A stretch of 34,590 bases of DNA, from the NCBI GenBank assembly GCA_937136055.1, contig CAKZOD010000114.1, positions 1 to 34,590 on the forward strand, in the 5' to 3' direction. Shown here piece by piece: positions 1 through 7,976 of this stretch; within the stretch, counting starts at the first letter, position 1; each line of letters begins with the position of its first letter. The notes under the pieces were generated by a model, which worked only from the letters and a program-made list of their open reading frames with translations, made no database searches and was not told the DNA's origin. The translations under genes and the position numbers were made by a program. The DNA is from an uncultured Oceanospirillaceae bacterium. GTDB lineage: Bacteria; Pseudomonadota; Gammaproteobacteria; Pseudomonadales; Balneatricaceae.

Positions 1-1
1 T

Positions 2-124
2 GTACAGCGAATTCTAAGAGTATTACAGATGAGTTTGTTTGAGAGAAAGCCACTCATGGAGCTATTGAACCCCACGCTTTTGGATAAACGGAAATGGGAT
101 CCTCAAATGAGGATCCCATTATGA
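2..124 (+). CDS. Partial CDS, C-terminal end of a probable IS4-family transposase
   Basis: A reading frame is open from the left edge to TGA at 122-124 and encodes about 40 residues, including ILRVLQMSLFERKPLMELL. This amphipathic 'RIL..LQ.SLFER..L..L' tail resembles the C-terminus of IS4-family DDE transposases. The catalytic residues lie outside the window, so the call rests on the tail alone. The last codons overlap a perfect 12-bp inverted repeat (93-120). It could instead be the end of some other protein. Confidence 0.5.
   Translation, partial: VQRILRVLQMSLFERKPLMELLNPTLLDKRKWDPQMRIPL
93..120. terminator. Perfect 12-bp hairpin at the end of the transposase-like frame
   Basis: AATGGGATCCTC at 93-104 and GAGGATCCCATT at 109-120 are exact reverse complements around an AAAT loop. 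It sits across the last codons of the left-edge frame. There is no T-tract, so it may be a bidirectional transcription barrier or part of the insertion-sequence end rather than a classical intrinsic terminator. The following stretch up to 330 is AT-rich and shows no gene. Confidence 0.5.
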
Positions 125-330
125 TCATAATTTATGGGACAGCAGTGGTATTAGAGTAAGTTTTCTGGTTCATAAAAGAGCCTATATCTCATCAAAAATA
201 AACAATCCTTCGAGTATAAATAAAAGCCAAAATATAAAAAGTGAATAATTGTTAGTAAACTATAACTCAGGGTTATGGTTTTTTTGGAATTTGATAGGAA
301 GTATTACTTAAGTAAGGGTAGCAGCTAAGT

Positions 331-1233
331 ATGAATATAAAACAGTTGAAGCTATTTCATGAAATTATGATCACAGGCAAGATTTCCCAAGCGGCGCAAA
401 GGCTTAGCTTTAGTCAACCTGCAGCGAGTAAAATGCTGGTGGCACTAGAGCATTTGATTGGTTATCAACTTTTCTATCGCTCCGAAGGAAGATTAAGTCC
501 CACTCCAGAAGCTTTTTATTTGCATCGCGAAACGCTAGCTGTACTGCAAAGTATGACTAAGTTAGAAAGTAGCTTTGAAAAAGCCAAGCATGGTCAGCTA
601 GGGAAGCTTAAAATAGCGAGCATTTTTTCATCTGCCCATAGCTTATTACCGACTTTAACCAGCGCTTTTCTTAAACAACACCCAGAATTGGCATTGAGCT
701 TACAAGTATTGGGATCAAGTCAGATATGTGAGGGCGTGGCCTCTGGTGAGTTTGAAATTGGCTTGGTCGATAAAAGCTATGCAAAAGGGCACTACGATGA
801 AATTGAATTTAATCTGCCTTGCTTTTGCGCTGTGCATACAAATCATCCAGCAGCATCTCTAGCAATTGTATCAGCTAGAGATTTTGAGAGTGAAGAATGG
901 GTTACGTTCAGCCCAGCCTCCGATATATATCAAACACTACAAGCGCAATACAGTGCACTTGATAAGCTGTTCAACCCTCGCATCGAAGTGAATGGCAGTC
1001 TGAATGCGCTGGCGTTTGTTGAACAAGAGTGCGGTGTTACCTTAATTGATGCTGTTAATTTGCAGCATATAAATGCTATTGAGCCACGAAAACAAGTCGT
1101 TTATAAAGTGTTTGAGCCAGCAATTTTCGAACCAATCAAGCTGATCAGTGTTAACAGTAAGCCTTTGTCAGCAGCAGCTAAAACTTTACATGCTCAAATT
1201 GAGGCTGCTCTAATTCAGATCTGCAAGTCCTAG
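331..1233 (+). CDS. LysR-family transcriptional regulator
   Basis: A 300-residue protein of normal LysR length. Residues 1-60 form the winged HTH (KISQAAQRLSFSQPAASKMLVALEHLIGYQLF), the canonical LysR DNA-binding pattern. From about residue 90 to the end it reads as the periplasmic-binding-like effector domain. The start at 331 follows a purine-rich AAGGGTAGC. The gene is monocistronic, with no divergent partner inside the window; upstream is the transposase-like tail. The ligand and targets cannot be read from sequence. A LysR protein usually controls an adjacent gene, and here that neighbour may have been lost to the insertion. Confidence 0.93.
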   Translation: MNIKQLKLFHEIMITGKISQAAQRLSFSQPAASKMLVALEHLIGYQLFYRSEGRLSPTPEAFYLHRETLAVLQSMTKLESSFEKAKHGQLGKLKIASIFSSAHSLLPTLTSAFLKQHPELALSLQVLGSSQICEGVASGEFEIGLVDKSYAKGHYDEIEFNLPCFCAVHTNHPAASLAIVSARDFESEEWVTFSPASDIYQTLQAQYSALDKLFNPRIEVNGSLNALAFVEQECGVTLIDAVNLQHINAIEPRKQVVYKVFEPAIFEPIKLISVNSKPLSAAAKTLHAQIEAALIQICKS

Positions 1234-1354
1234 AGTTTTAATCAGTTATTTATATCACTCATCTGCCATATTCTTAGGTGCGATACTAAAAAAATTGCGT
1301 TTGCAGATCTTTGATATATACCTGAGTAATCAATCATATTTCAAGGAGTAAGAA

Positions 1355-1777
1355 ATGAATAAAAAGTTATTGAGTGCAGAGTGTGTTATGCACAACGTGT
1401 TACAAACATCCAAAATATCAAAGCGCCTTGAGGGGCAACTGAGTATTCACGGTGTCAGCTTAACTGAATATCTGATTATGTATCATTTAGATAGCAGCGT
1501 TTTAAAAACAATGCGCCGAATTGAGCTGGCTGAAAAGGTGGGTATTAGTGCGTCTGGTGTAACACGCTTGATCGCACCAATGGAAAAAATGCACCTTGTT
1601 GAAAAAGAGGCTAACCCTCGAGATGCGAGACAAAGCCTTGTGAAGTTGTCTGAAACTGGGCAAAAGCTATTCAACGATTGCAGTGTTAGTTTTCACGATT
1701 GTGCAGCGCAATTGATGGGGAGCCTCACAGAAAGTGAAATTGATAAGCTTATGAAATTACAGAAAAAAATTCTATAA
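1355..1777 (+). CDS. MarR-family transcriptional regulator
   Basis: A 140-residue protein with the MarR winged-helix layout: a central HTH (RRIELAEKVGISASGVTRLIAPMEKMHLVEKEANPRDARQSLVKLSETGQKLF, about residues 53-105) including the wing 'R-D-A-R-Q', flanked by helices that form the dimer interface. A strong AAGGAG lies 7 nt upstream of the ATG. MarR proteins are usually small-molecule-responsive repressors binding as dimers. It stands alone between the LysR gene and a binding-protein gene, so its target is unknown. The family call is firm and the function is not. Confidence 0.92.
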   Translation: MNKKLLSAECVMHNVLQTSKISKRLEGQLSIHGVSLTEYLIMYHLDSSVLKTMRRIELAEKVGISASGVTRLIAPMEKMHLVEKEANPRDARQSLVKLSETGQKLFNDCSVSFHDCAAQLMGSLTESEIDKLMKLQKKIL

Positions 1778-2030
1778 ATTATTAATTAGTGTAAGTGTGT
1801 TATGACTGTCTTTAAAGGCTTATTGTTGTTGTACACTTTCGATAAATCGCTTTAAAAATAAAGAGCGTTCAATTTGAATTTCAATAAACTTTAATCTATA
1901 TCTTAAAGTATCGCTTTTTAGTTGATTATAGCTCTACAGATATGTGCCCTTATTCAGAATAGAGTAGAAGTTTTTAAACAAAAAAGAAGATTAATGCTGC
2001 TTTTTAAATTTTCAGGAATCTGGAGGTATT

Positions 2031-2825
2031 ATGTTTAAGGTCGCTCTATTAGTTTTTGTTATTAGTTTTCAAAGTGTTGTTGCAAAGGCAGATACGCTTA
2101 CTTTTCTAGCAGGTGATTTTTGCCCTTACAATTGTGACCCCTTAAAAGAAGAAGGTCGTTTAGGTTTTACTCACGATATTTTAAATAAAATATTCCCCGA
2201 GCACGAAATTATAGTTGAGCGTGTCGCATGGGAGCGAGCCTTCAAGGAGTTTAATTCCGAGAAAGAGAGTATCACGGGTATTATAGGTATCACCAAAGAG
2301 CTCCCTATTAATAAGGAGATTTCCTATTGGCCTGAACATGAAATTGGTCAATATACCCATGCTTTTTATGCATTGAAAAACTCTTCTTTAGCGACATGGA
2401 AGTATGATGGCTTAGCATCTCTGAAGGGGAAATACCTTGGTGCAGCAAGAGGCTTTTCCTACTGCAGTGCTGAAATGACTGAATATGTAAAAAAAGCGCC
2501 ACCTTCAAGTGTATCCCCTTTAGCAGGCAACAGATTAATTGAAAGGAACTTACATAAGCTCTCTAAGCAGCGCATTGATTTATGGTTAGCTAACATTCCA
2601 ATGGCTGATTACTTCATGTTTAATAATAAAGAGAAAGCTGCAGGAGTAATAAGGGTGGATAAGCTTCCTTGCACGGGCGTTGTTGATGCATACCCAGTGT
2701 TTTATAACGATGAAAAGGGAAAAGCTTTAGCAACGGCTTTTGACAAAGGGATTGCGGCGCTACGAACATCCGGGAAGTTAGATGAAATTTTATCTGCTTA
2801 TGGTGTAGAAGACTGGGTTGAATAA
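2031..2825 (+). CDS. Periplasmic solute-binding protein, SBP_bac_3-like
   Basis: 264 residues with an N-terminal signal peptide (hydrophobic residues 2-17, likely cleavage after VVAKA) followed by an extracellular solute-binding family 3 style fold. It opens with the first strand 'TLTFLAGDFCPYNC', and the C-terminal helix reads 'ALATAFDKGIAALRTSGKLDEILSAYG', typical of amino-acid-type binding proteins. A good SD (GGAGG) precedes the ATG. No permease or ATPase is adjacent, so it may serve a distant transporter or act as a sensor-type protein. Several cysteines (positions about 32, 36, 149 and 215) could form disulfides. The ligand is unknown. Confidence 0.8.
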   Translation: MFKVALLVFVISFQSVVAKADTLTFLAGDFCPYNCDPLKEEGRLGFTHDILNKIFPEHEIIVERVAWERAFKEFNSEKESITGIIGITKELPINKEISYWPEHEIGQYTHAFYALKNSSLATWKYDGLASLKGKYLGAARGFSYCSAEMTEYVKKAPPSSVSPLAGNRLIERNLHKLSKQRIDLWLANIPMADYFMFNNKEKAAGVIRVDKLPCTGVVDAYPVFYNDEKGKALATAFDKGIAALRTSGKLDEILSAYGVEDWVE

Positions 2826-2830
2826 TCAGC

Positions 2831-2914
2831 GATAGTAAAAAGACCCTTACATACGATGTAAATCATCTAGCGTAGATAAGCGCTATTGAGTTCGAAGTGC
2901 AAAGGTCTTTTATC
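2831..2914. terminator. Branched stem-loop between convergent genes, probable bidirectional terminator
   Basis: An outer stem pairs AAAAGACC (about 2838-2845) with GGTCTTTT (2904-2911), with GATA/TATC pairing further out. Inside are two small hairpins: TTACAT-acg-ATGTAA and ATCTA-gcg-TAGAT. It lies between the stop of the binding-protein gene and the stop of trpB, and gives a T-run on both strands. Position and symmetry suggest a two-way terminator. The multi-branched loop is unusual for one. Confidence 0.55.
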
Positions 2915-2922
2915 AGAATAAA

Positions 2923-4125
2923 TTACAAACCTAGTTTCTCAGCGACATAGTCCGCATCTTTATCACCGCGACCAGATAGATTAACTAAAATCGTTTGATC
3001 TGGCGAAAGTGTCGCAGCTTTCTTCATTGCCCAAGCGACAGCGTGCGAGCTTTCAAGAGCAGGGATAATCCCTTCAACTTGAGAGAGCTGCATAAATGCG
3101 TTTAAGCACTCTTCATCGGTTGCAGTTTCATATTCCACACGGCCAAGATCTTTCAATAGGCAATGTTGTGGGCCGACACCTGGGTAATCTAAGCCTGATG
3201 CAATAGAGTGAACAGGTAGTGGTTCGCCTTGCTCATCTTGCAGGACATAACATTTAAAGCCGTGGATGGCCCCTTTAGACCCTTTCGTCATAGTGGCTGA
3301 GTGCATATCTGTATCAAGGCCCATGCCCGCAGGCTCGACACCGACGATACCCACATCGCTATCATTCAAAAACTCTGTGAATAACCCCATCGCATTTGAG
3401 CCGCCACCGACACAAGCTGTAATGTAGTTAGGTAGCTTGCCGTTAGAATCAAGGAACTGAGCACGGGCTTCACGGCCGATAACGCTTTGGAAATCACGGA
3501 CCATTTTCGGGAAAGGGTGAGGACCTACAACTGAGCCGATTGCATAAATAGTATTAACAGGGTCTTTTAAATACTCTTCGAAAGCGCTATCTACAGCATC
3601 TTTTAAGGTGGCAGTACCACGCGTAACAGGGACTAACTTGCAGCCTAAAATTTTCATCTTTGTAACATTAGGCGCTTCCTTTTCAATATCCACTTGGCCC
3701 ATGTGAATCTCACAGGGGATACCCACTAACGCACAAGCCGTTGCCAGTGCGACGCCGTGTTGGCCTGCACCTGTTTCAGCGATGACTTTGGTTTTATTCA
3801 TGTGTTTGGCAAGTAATGCCTCACCTAAGCAGTGGTTAATCTTGTGCGCACCAGTGTGGTTGAGATCTTCACGCTTTAGATATATTTGCGCGCCACCAAT
3901 TTTGTCACTTAAACGTTTAGCATGATAAATAGGGCTGGGACGGCCAACATATGTTGCAAAAAGCATGTCGAGTTCGTCTTTAAACTCTGCTGTCTCTTTA
4001 ATTTCTTGGTACGCATCATTGATATCATCCATGACCTGCTTGAGCTCAGGGGGGATTATTTGTCCACCGTATTCACCAAAATAACCATCTTTATCTGGCA
4101 TCGGACCAAAATTAACTTCACTCAT
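2923..4125 (-). CDS. trpB: Tryptophan synthase beta chain (TrpB), stand-alone
   Basis: 400 residues, normal TrpB length. TrpB condenses indole with L-serine using PLP. Visible landmarks are HTGAHKIN with the Schiff-base lysine K95, the catalytic-region ETGAGQHG (E117), the phosphate-cradle GGGSNA (about 240-245), GLDYPGVGPQH, and the C-terminal SGRGDKD. A start at 4125 is chosen over one eight codons further upstream because an AAGGAG lies just before it. There is no trpA or other trp gene in the window; the gene is flanked by a FCD regulator. The sequence is TrpB1-like but diverges in places, so it may be an accessory copy making Trp from free indole. Confidence 0.92.
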   Translation of the reverse strand: MSEVNFGPMPDKDGYFGEYGGQIIPPELKQVMDDINDAYQEIKETAEFKDELDMLFATYVGRPSPIYHAKRLSDKIGGAQIYLKREDLNHTGAHKINHCLGEALLAKHMNKTKVIAETGAGQHGVALATACALVGIPCEIHMGQVDIEKEAPNVTKMKILGCKLVPVTRGTATLKDAVDSAFEEYLKDPVNTIYAIGSVVGPHPFPKMVRDFQSVIGREARAQFLDSNGKLPNYITACVGGGSNAMGLFTEFLNDSDVGIVGVEPAGMGLDTDMHSATMTKGSKGAIHGFKCYVLQDEQGEPLPVHSIASGLDYPGVGPQHCLLKDLGRVEYETATDEECLNAFMQLSQVEGIIPALESSHAVAWAMKKAATLSPDQTILVNLSGRGDKDADYVAEKLGL

Positions 4126-4479
4126 AACTCTTATCTCCTTGAAACACACAGTGCTCGTTGTTTTTATTGTAAAGGCTTACCAATAACGCTGCGTTAAAGA
4201 CCATGCGAAGAAACCTAATAGATAAAGAATGCTGGATTTATTTGCATGTGCTCTACAGGTTAGCCAATTACACTCTCTTTTTATAAGGAAATGAGCGAGT
4301 TAGCAAGAGTTGTTGAATATTATTAATCGATCGTAAAATTACTGCTGCCAGAGTATGAGAATATTGGCGAAGGAAAATTGAGTTTGATAGGAAATAAGAG
4401 CGTCAGACAATAAAGATACACAGATAGCTTACTGAGATGAAGAGGCACGTTAAAAGTTTTCTAATCACCAGCAATAGTA
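4126..4479. other. 354-bp intergenic region upstream of trpB
   Basis: It holds the promoter region of the leftward trpB, with SD AAGGAG at 4135-4140. No convincing ORF, tRNA or trp attenuator with tandem Trp codons was found on either strand. A half-match to the PdhR site (TTGGTAAG read on the minus strand near 4177-4186) was noted but lacks the second arm. Confidence 0.4.
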
Positions 4480-5250
4480 TCAAGAGTCCGCGATAGGATA
4501 GGTTTTCATACGTCTCAACGAGCGTTCAATACGCGTTTGCTCTTTGCCTTGCTCAAGTAATGCTTCCTCTACGAGAACAAAGTGAGAGTGTGATGCGGCT
4601 TGCGCTTTTTCTGGATCGCCAGAGATGATTGCCTCTAGCAATACACGGTGTTGATCATGGATATTATTACGGTTGATTTTTTGCGGATAGATATCTTTTA
4701 AGCTTTCATTGATGTGCTGCTTAAGCAAATCATACATTGCTCTCATCATATGAAGTAGTACAAGATTATGGGTTGCTTCTGCTATTGCTAGATGAAACTC
4801 AACATCTGCTATTACCTCTTGGGTCAGTTGCTTTTTATCATGGCAAGCCTGTAAAGCTTGGTGTTTCTTCAAGATGTTCTCTCTGTCTAATTCAGTACTG
4901 CGCAGTGCTGCGTAATAAGCACATAAGCCATCCAATGCGTGGCGGTATTCAAGTAAATCATATTGAGCTTCAGGGTAGCTTGCCATTAAATGAAGCAAAG
5001 GGTCGGTTAAGCTGTTTCCCAGCTTTTTAGACACATAAGTCCCGCCACCTTGAAGGCTCTCTAGTATGCCTTTTGCGGCGAGTTGTTGAATTGCTTCTCT
5101 CAATGAAGGGCGAGATACCTCAAACTGCTTAGCGAGCTCTCTTTCAGGTGGAAGCTTTTGACCTGGAGATAAAGTTCCTTCAACTATCATTTGTTCAAGC
5201 TGTTCAACAATCACATCTGACACTTTAGCGGGTTTAATTTTTTGGTACAT
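4480..5250 (-). CDS. GntR/FCD regulator of the PdhR/LldR type
   Basis: 256 residues from the preferred start MYQKIKPAKVSDVI; the frame extends 17 codons further upstream, but this start aligns with the E. coli PdhR N-terminus. Residues about 8-75 are the GntR winged HTH (LSPGQKLPPERELAKQFEVSRPSLREAIQQL...GGGTYV). Residues about 95-240 are the FCD ligand domain, and the C-terminus reads ERSLRRM as in PdhR. The similarity to PdhR is strong. It is divergent from a lactate dehydrogenase gene with a perfect PdhR-type palindrome in between. Inference: a pyruvate- or lactate-responsive repressor of that gene and probably of itself. Whether it is the genome's PdhR or an LldR using the same operator cannot be settled here. 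Confidence 0.88.
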   Translation of the reverse strand: MYQKIKPAKVSDVIVEQLEQMIVEGTLSPGQKLPPERELAKQFEVSRPSLREAIQQLAAKGILESLQGGGTYVSKKLGNSLTDPLLHLMASYPEAQYDLLEYRHALDGLCAYYAALRSTELDRENILKKHQALQACHDKKQLTQEVIADVEFHLAIAEATHNLVLLHMMRAMYDLLKQHINESLKDIYPQKINRNNIHDQHRVLLEAIISGDPEKAQAASHSHFVLVEEALLEQGKEQTRIERSLRRMKTYPIADS

Positions 5251-5341
5251 AGTAAGGTCCATATTATGAGTTGCGAGCAGCGGTGCATAAATATATTGCA
5301 ATATAGCGCTGTAAATCTTAAAGTGTTATACAAGTATGGTT

Positions 5342-5358
5342 AATTGGTAAGACCAATT
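5342..5358. promoter_or_regulatory. PdhR-type operator in front of lldD
   Basis: AATTGGT-AAG-ACCAATT is a perfect inverted repeat (7+3+7). It matches the established PdhR operator pattern of the form ATTGGTnnnACCAAT. It lies between the divergent PdhR-like regulator and the lactate dehydrogenase gene, about 100 bp upstream of the chosen lldD ATG. The AT-rich stretch at 5296-5340 just before it could hold the promoter, so bound repressor would sit near the transcription start. Confidence 0.85.
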
Positions 5359-5460
5359 TGTAAAGTATTACAAGTCGAGCGCTTTTTAGCAAGCTTATTC
5401 GAGGCAGTGTTCTCTTGTGATATCCCACTGATTAAATCGATGAGGTTGAAAGAGCAAGCC

Positions 5461-6636
5461 ATGGCTAATATTTTAGAGATTGCGGATCTTAAAAGAATTG
5501 CGAAGCGAAAAGTCCCAAAGTTATTTTTCGATTATGCTGATTCAGGGTCTTGGACGGAAGGTACATATCGAGCGAATGAAAGCGACTTCCACAAGCTAAT
5601 GCTGCGTCAAAAAATTGCAGTTGATATGACCAACCGCAGTTTGAAAAGCAGCATGATTGGCCAAGATGTTGAGATGCCATTTGCCATGGCGCCGACTGGT
5701 TTAACAGGTATGCAGTGTGCTGATGGTGAGATTAAAGCTGCTAAAGCTTGTGAAGCTGCGGGTATTCCTTTTACGCTTTCGACAATGAGTATTTGCTCGA
5801 TTGAAGATATTGCTGAACACACCACTAAGCCATTTTGGTTTCAGCTATATGTGATGAAAGATCGTGATTTCATTGCGCGTTTAATTGCTCGTGCGAAGGC
5901 AGTTGGCTGTTCGGCGCTGGTTTTGACATTTGATCTACAAATATTAGGTCAACGTCATAAAGACTTACGCAATGGCTTATCTGCTCCTCCGAAATTAACC
6001 CCAAAGCACATTTGGCAAATGGCTCAATGCCCACAATGGTGTTTAGGTATGGCGGGAACTAAGCGCCATGAATTTGGCAATATTGTCGGCCATGTGAGCG
6101 GTGTAGACGATATGTCATCACTGGGCATGTGGACCGCTCAGCAGTTCGATCCACAGTTATCATGGGATGACATTCAGTGGATAAAAGAGTTGTGGGGCGG
6201 GCCGTTAATTCTCAAGGGTATTCTCGATCCTGAAGATGCGCTTAAAGCGGCTGAAAGTGGTGCTGATGCACTGATTGTTTCTAACCACGGTGGCAGACAA
6301 TTAGACGGTGCGAGATCATCAATCGCGGCACTAGCTGAGATTGTTGATTTAGTAGGTGACAAGATTGAAGTGCATATGGATGGCGGTATTCGCTCGGGCC
6401 AAGATGTATTAAAAGCACTGTGTCTTGGGGCAAAAGGTGTGTACTTAGGTCGTCCATTCTTATATGGCTTAGGTGCTGATGGGCAAGCTGGGGTGACTAA
6501 AGCGATTGAGATTATTCGCAACGAGCTGGATGTGACGATGGCGCTTTGCGGAGAGCGTAATGTAACAGATCTAGGTCGTCATAATATTGATAAGCATAGC
6601 GAGCTAGTAAAGCAATATGAAATTCAGTTAGGTTAA
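5461..6636 (+). CDS. lldD: FMN-dependent L-lactate dehydrogenase (LldD-like)
   Basis: 391 residues, close to the usual length of about 396. It oxidises L-lactate to pyruvate at the inner membrane with electrons to quinone. Seen in the sequence: the opening NILEIADLKRIAKRKVPKLFFDYADSGSWTE, the FMN-site TFDLQILGQRHKDLRNG, the catalytic SNHGGRQLD, and DGGIRSGQDVLKAL...GAKGVYLGRPFLYGL for phosphate binding. The start is set at the ATG at 5461. The longer frame back to a TTG at 5344 would run through the operator and is rejected. The order of residues is that of the alpha-hydroxyacid oxidase family. Control by the divergent FCD regulator is likely. The 3' end overlaps the next convergent gene by 4 bp. 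Confidence 0.92.
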   Translation: MANILEIADLKRIAKRKVPKLFFDYADSGSWTEGTYRANESDFHKLMLRQKIAVDMTNRSLKSSMIGQDVEMPFAMAPTGLTGMQCADGEIKAAKACEAAGIPFTLSTMSICSIEDIAEHTTKPFWFQLYVMKDRDFIARLIARAKAVGCSALVLTFDLQILGQRHKDLRNGLSAPPKLTPKHIWQMAQCPQWCLGMAGTKRHEFGNIVGHVSGVDDMSSLGMWTAQQFDPQLSWDDIQWIKELWGGPLILKGILDPEDALKAAESGADALIVSNHGGRQLDGARSSIAALAEIVDLVGDKIEVHMDGGIRSGQDVLKALCLGAKGVYLGRPFLYGLGADGQAGVTKAIEIIRNELDVTMALCGERNVTDLGRHNIDKHSELVKQYEIQLG

Positions 6637-7421
6637 GGAATATCTGCAATTTGGTGGTTTTCAAAACCTTTGAGAACCGCCAACTTATACTTTCTAAGAA
6701 CGTTCTTCATTTCCTCGTTAAAGATTTGATCAATACGCCCCTGCTTTTTCATCTTTGTTAATGCCGCTGTCAATAATGGAACTAGCTCACGGTTTTTCTT
6801 GTGCACGAAATGGTACACCTTAAAATTGTGAACAGCGGGAGAGAGCATCTTAATATTTTTCAAATGTAGTTCTTTTATTGCGATTCTACCGGCAATATTG
6901 GTTGTAATAACTAAATCAACCCGCTCATTACTCAATAAATGAAACAGTTGATGGAAGTTGTTTACCATGACGCGCTGCATATCTTGGGTATGCATATCCG
7001 TGATTTTGACTCCTTGCATAACCGCCAGCCGGTAAGGTTTTAAGCTGTTCCAGCCATTAGTGCTAAAATCCAAAGAGTGGCTAAATGCGCGAACTTCTAA
7101 GTTGGCAATAGCGACATCGACTCTGACAAGGTCAGGATAGCCATTGCTAATAGCGCCAATGCGATAAAGCTCCCCATCAACTGCTCCAAGCCCTGATAGT
7201 TTTATCGCTCTTGATCCCGGTAACATGGCAACATCTATTTCTCTGCCAATGAGTTTATAGGCTTCACGCACAATACGAGTCATGACGTCTGAATACGGCG
7301 TATCGAAAGTGGTAATTTTAAGATTTGATTTTGCAACAGCGAGCGACGAAAAGCTGAGTAATAAACACAGAGATACTAAGGTCGTTAAATATGTGCCAGA
7401 AGTTGTTAAGTAAACTTTCAT
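6633..7421 (-). CDS. Periplasmic SBP_bac_3-like protein, paralogue A
   Basis: 262 residues. A signal peptide is evident (hydrophobic 11-28, likely cleavage after SLAVA). The mature part begins LKITTFDTPYSDVMTRIVREAY, then PGSRAIKLSGLGAVDGELYRIG, then a binding-fold C-terminal half (VDLVITTNIAGRIAIKEL). It aligns with almost no gaps to the protein at 7977-8750, so the two are tandem paralogues. SD GAAGG precedes the ATG. No transporter permease is nearby. This arrangement suggests sensing or a non-transport role, but the ligand is unknown. The stop overlaps that of lldD on the other strand. Confidence 0.78.
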   Translation of the reverse strand: MKVYLTTSGTYLTTLVSLCLLLSFSSLAVAKSNLKITTFDTPYSDVMTRIVREAYKLIGREIDVAMLPGSRAIKLSGLGAVDGELYRIGAISNGYPDLVRVDVAIANLEVRAFSHSLDFSTNGWNSLKPYRLAVMQGVKITDMHTQDMQRVMVNNFHQLFHLLSNERVDLVITTNIAGRIAIKELHLKNIKMLSPAVHNFKVYHFVHKKNRELVPLLTAALTKMKKQGRIDQIFNEEMKNVLRKYKLAVLKGFENHQIADIP

Positions 7422-7613
7422 AACATTACCTTCAAGTATGATGCGCTATTGCGTGATTCCTTCGTATAAAGCGATGCCTTAAAAGCAGTTGAGCTTTGAA
7501 TAGACCTGCTAATAAAAGCTATTCCCATTTTTAAAATAGGACAAGTTCTTAGATATTATAGTGGAAAATTTCCAAGTCTGTAGCTATCTCACTTTTTTTA
7601 CCTGTTTTACTGA

Positions 7614-7918
7614 CTAGGGAACATACGATTAAGTCCCAAACGCCTTTTATGCCCTCGGGTACTGGCGCACAGGATTTTTCGTGATTGAGGCAATGCTTGC
7701 AGGCGGGCTGGTTGCCCGGCGAAAAGCATTAACGAATAGCACGGAATATCCTGTACGCCCCGTAGGGTGGATGTCTAAGGGGCCACCTCCTTTGTCAAAA
7801 CACTTGTAAAGGACTGACCGTTCACTGCGTATTTTTCCGCGGATTAGCATGCCCTTTGGGTACTGGCCCCTTAGTTATCCACAGAGAAGATTTTGGGACT
7901 TAATCGCATGTTCCTTAG
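7614..7918. mobile_element. 305-bp non-coding element with 27-bp terminal inverted repeats (MITE/REP-like)
   Basis: The ends at 7614-7640 and 7892-7918 are inverted repeats matching 25 of 27 positions; the shared core is CGATTAAGTCCCAAA. Inside are a direct repeat of the type ATGCCCT..GGGTACTGGC (7650-7665 and 7849-7866) and nested inverted repeats (ACAGGAT...CGTG near 7669-7682 against CACG...ATCCTGT at 7740-7753, and GCGGGC/GCCCGG). The 67-codon frame inside is a by-product and not a gene. No transposase is present, so any movement would need help in trans. No clear target duplication could be seen. It lies between two paralogous genes. Confidence 0.7.
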
Positions 7919-7976
7919 TTTGGGCGAAAAATAGTTATTCTCTATAAGCGCTACGAAGTGTTGAGTAGCAGCGTAC

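Noticed and set aside
4177..4193. Second PdhR operator upstream of trpB
   Set aside because: Only one arm (TTGGTAAG) matches and the opposite arm is absent.
5344..5460. TTG-initiated N-terminal extension of the lactate dehydrogenase
   Set aside because: Its first codons are the PdhR palindrome itself, the extension has no family similarity, and the ATG at 5461 gives the normal length.
7647..7850. 67-codon minus-strand frame
   Set aside because: It lies wholly inside the inverted-repeat element and has no protein-like pattern.
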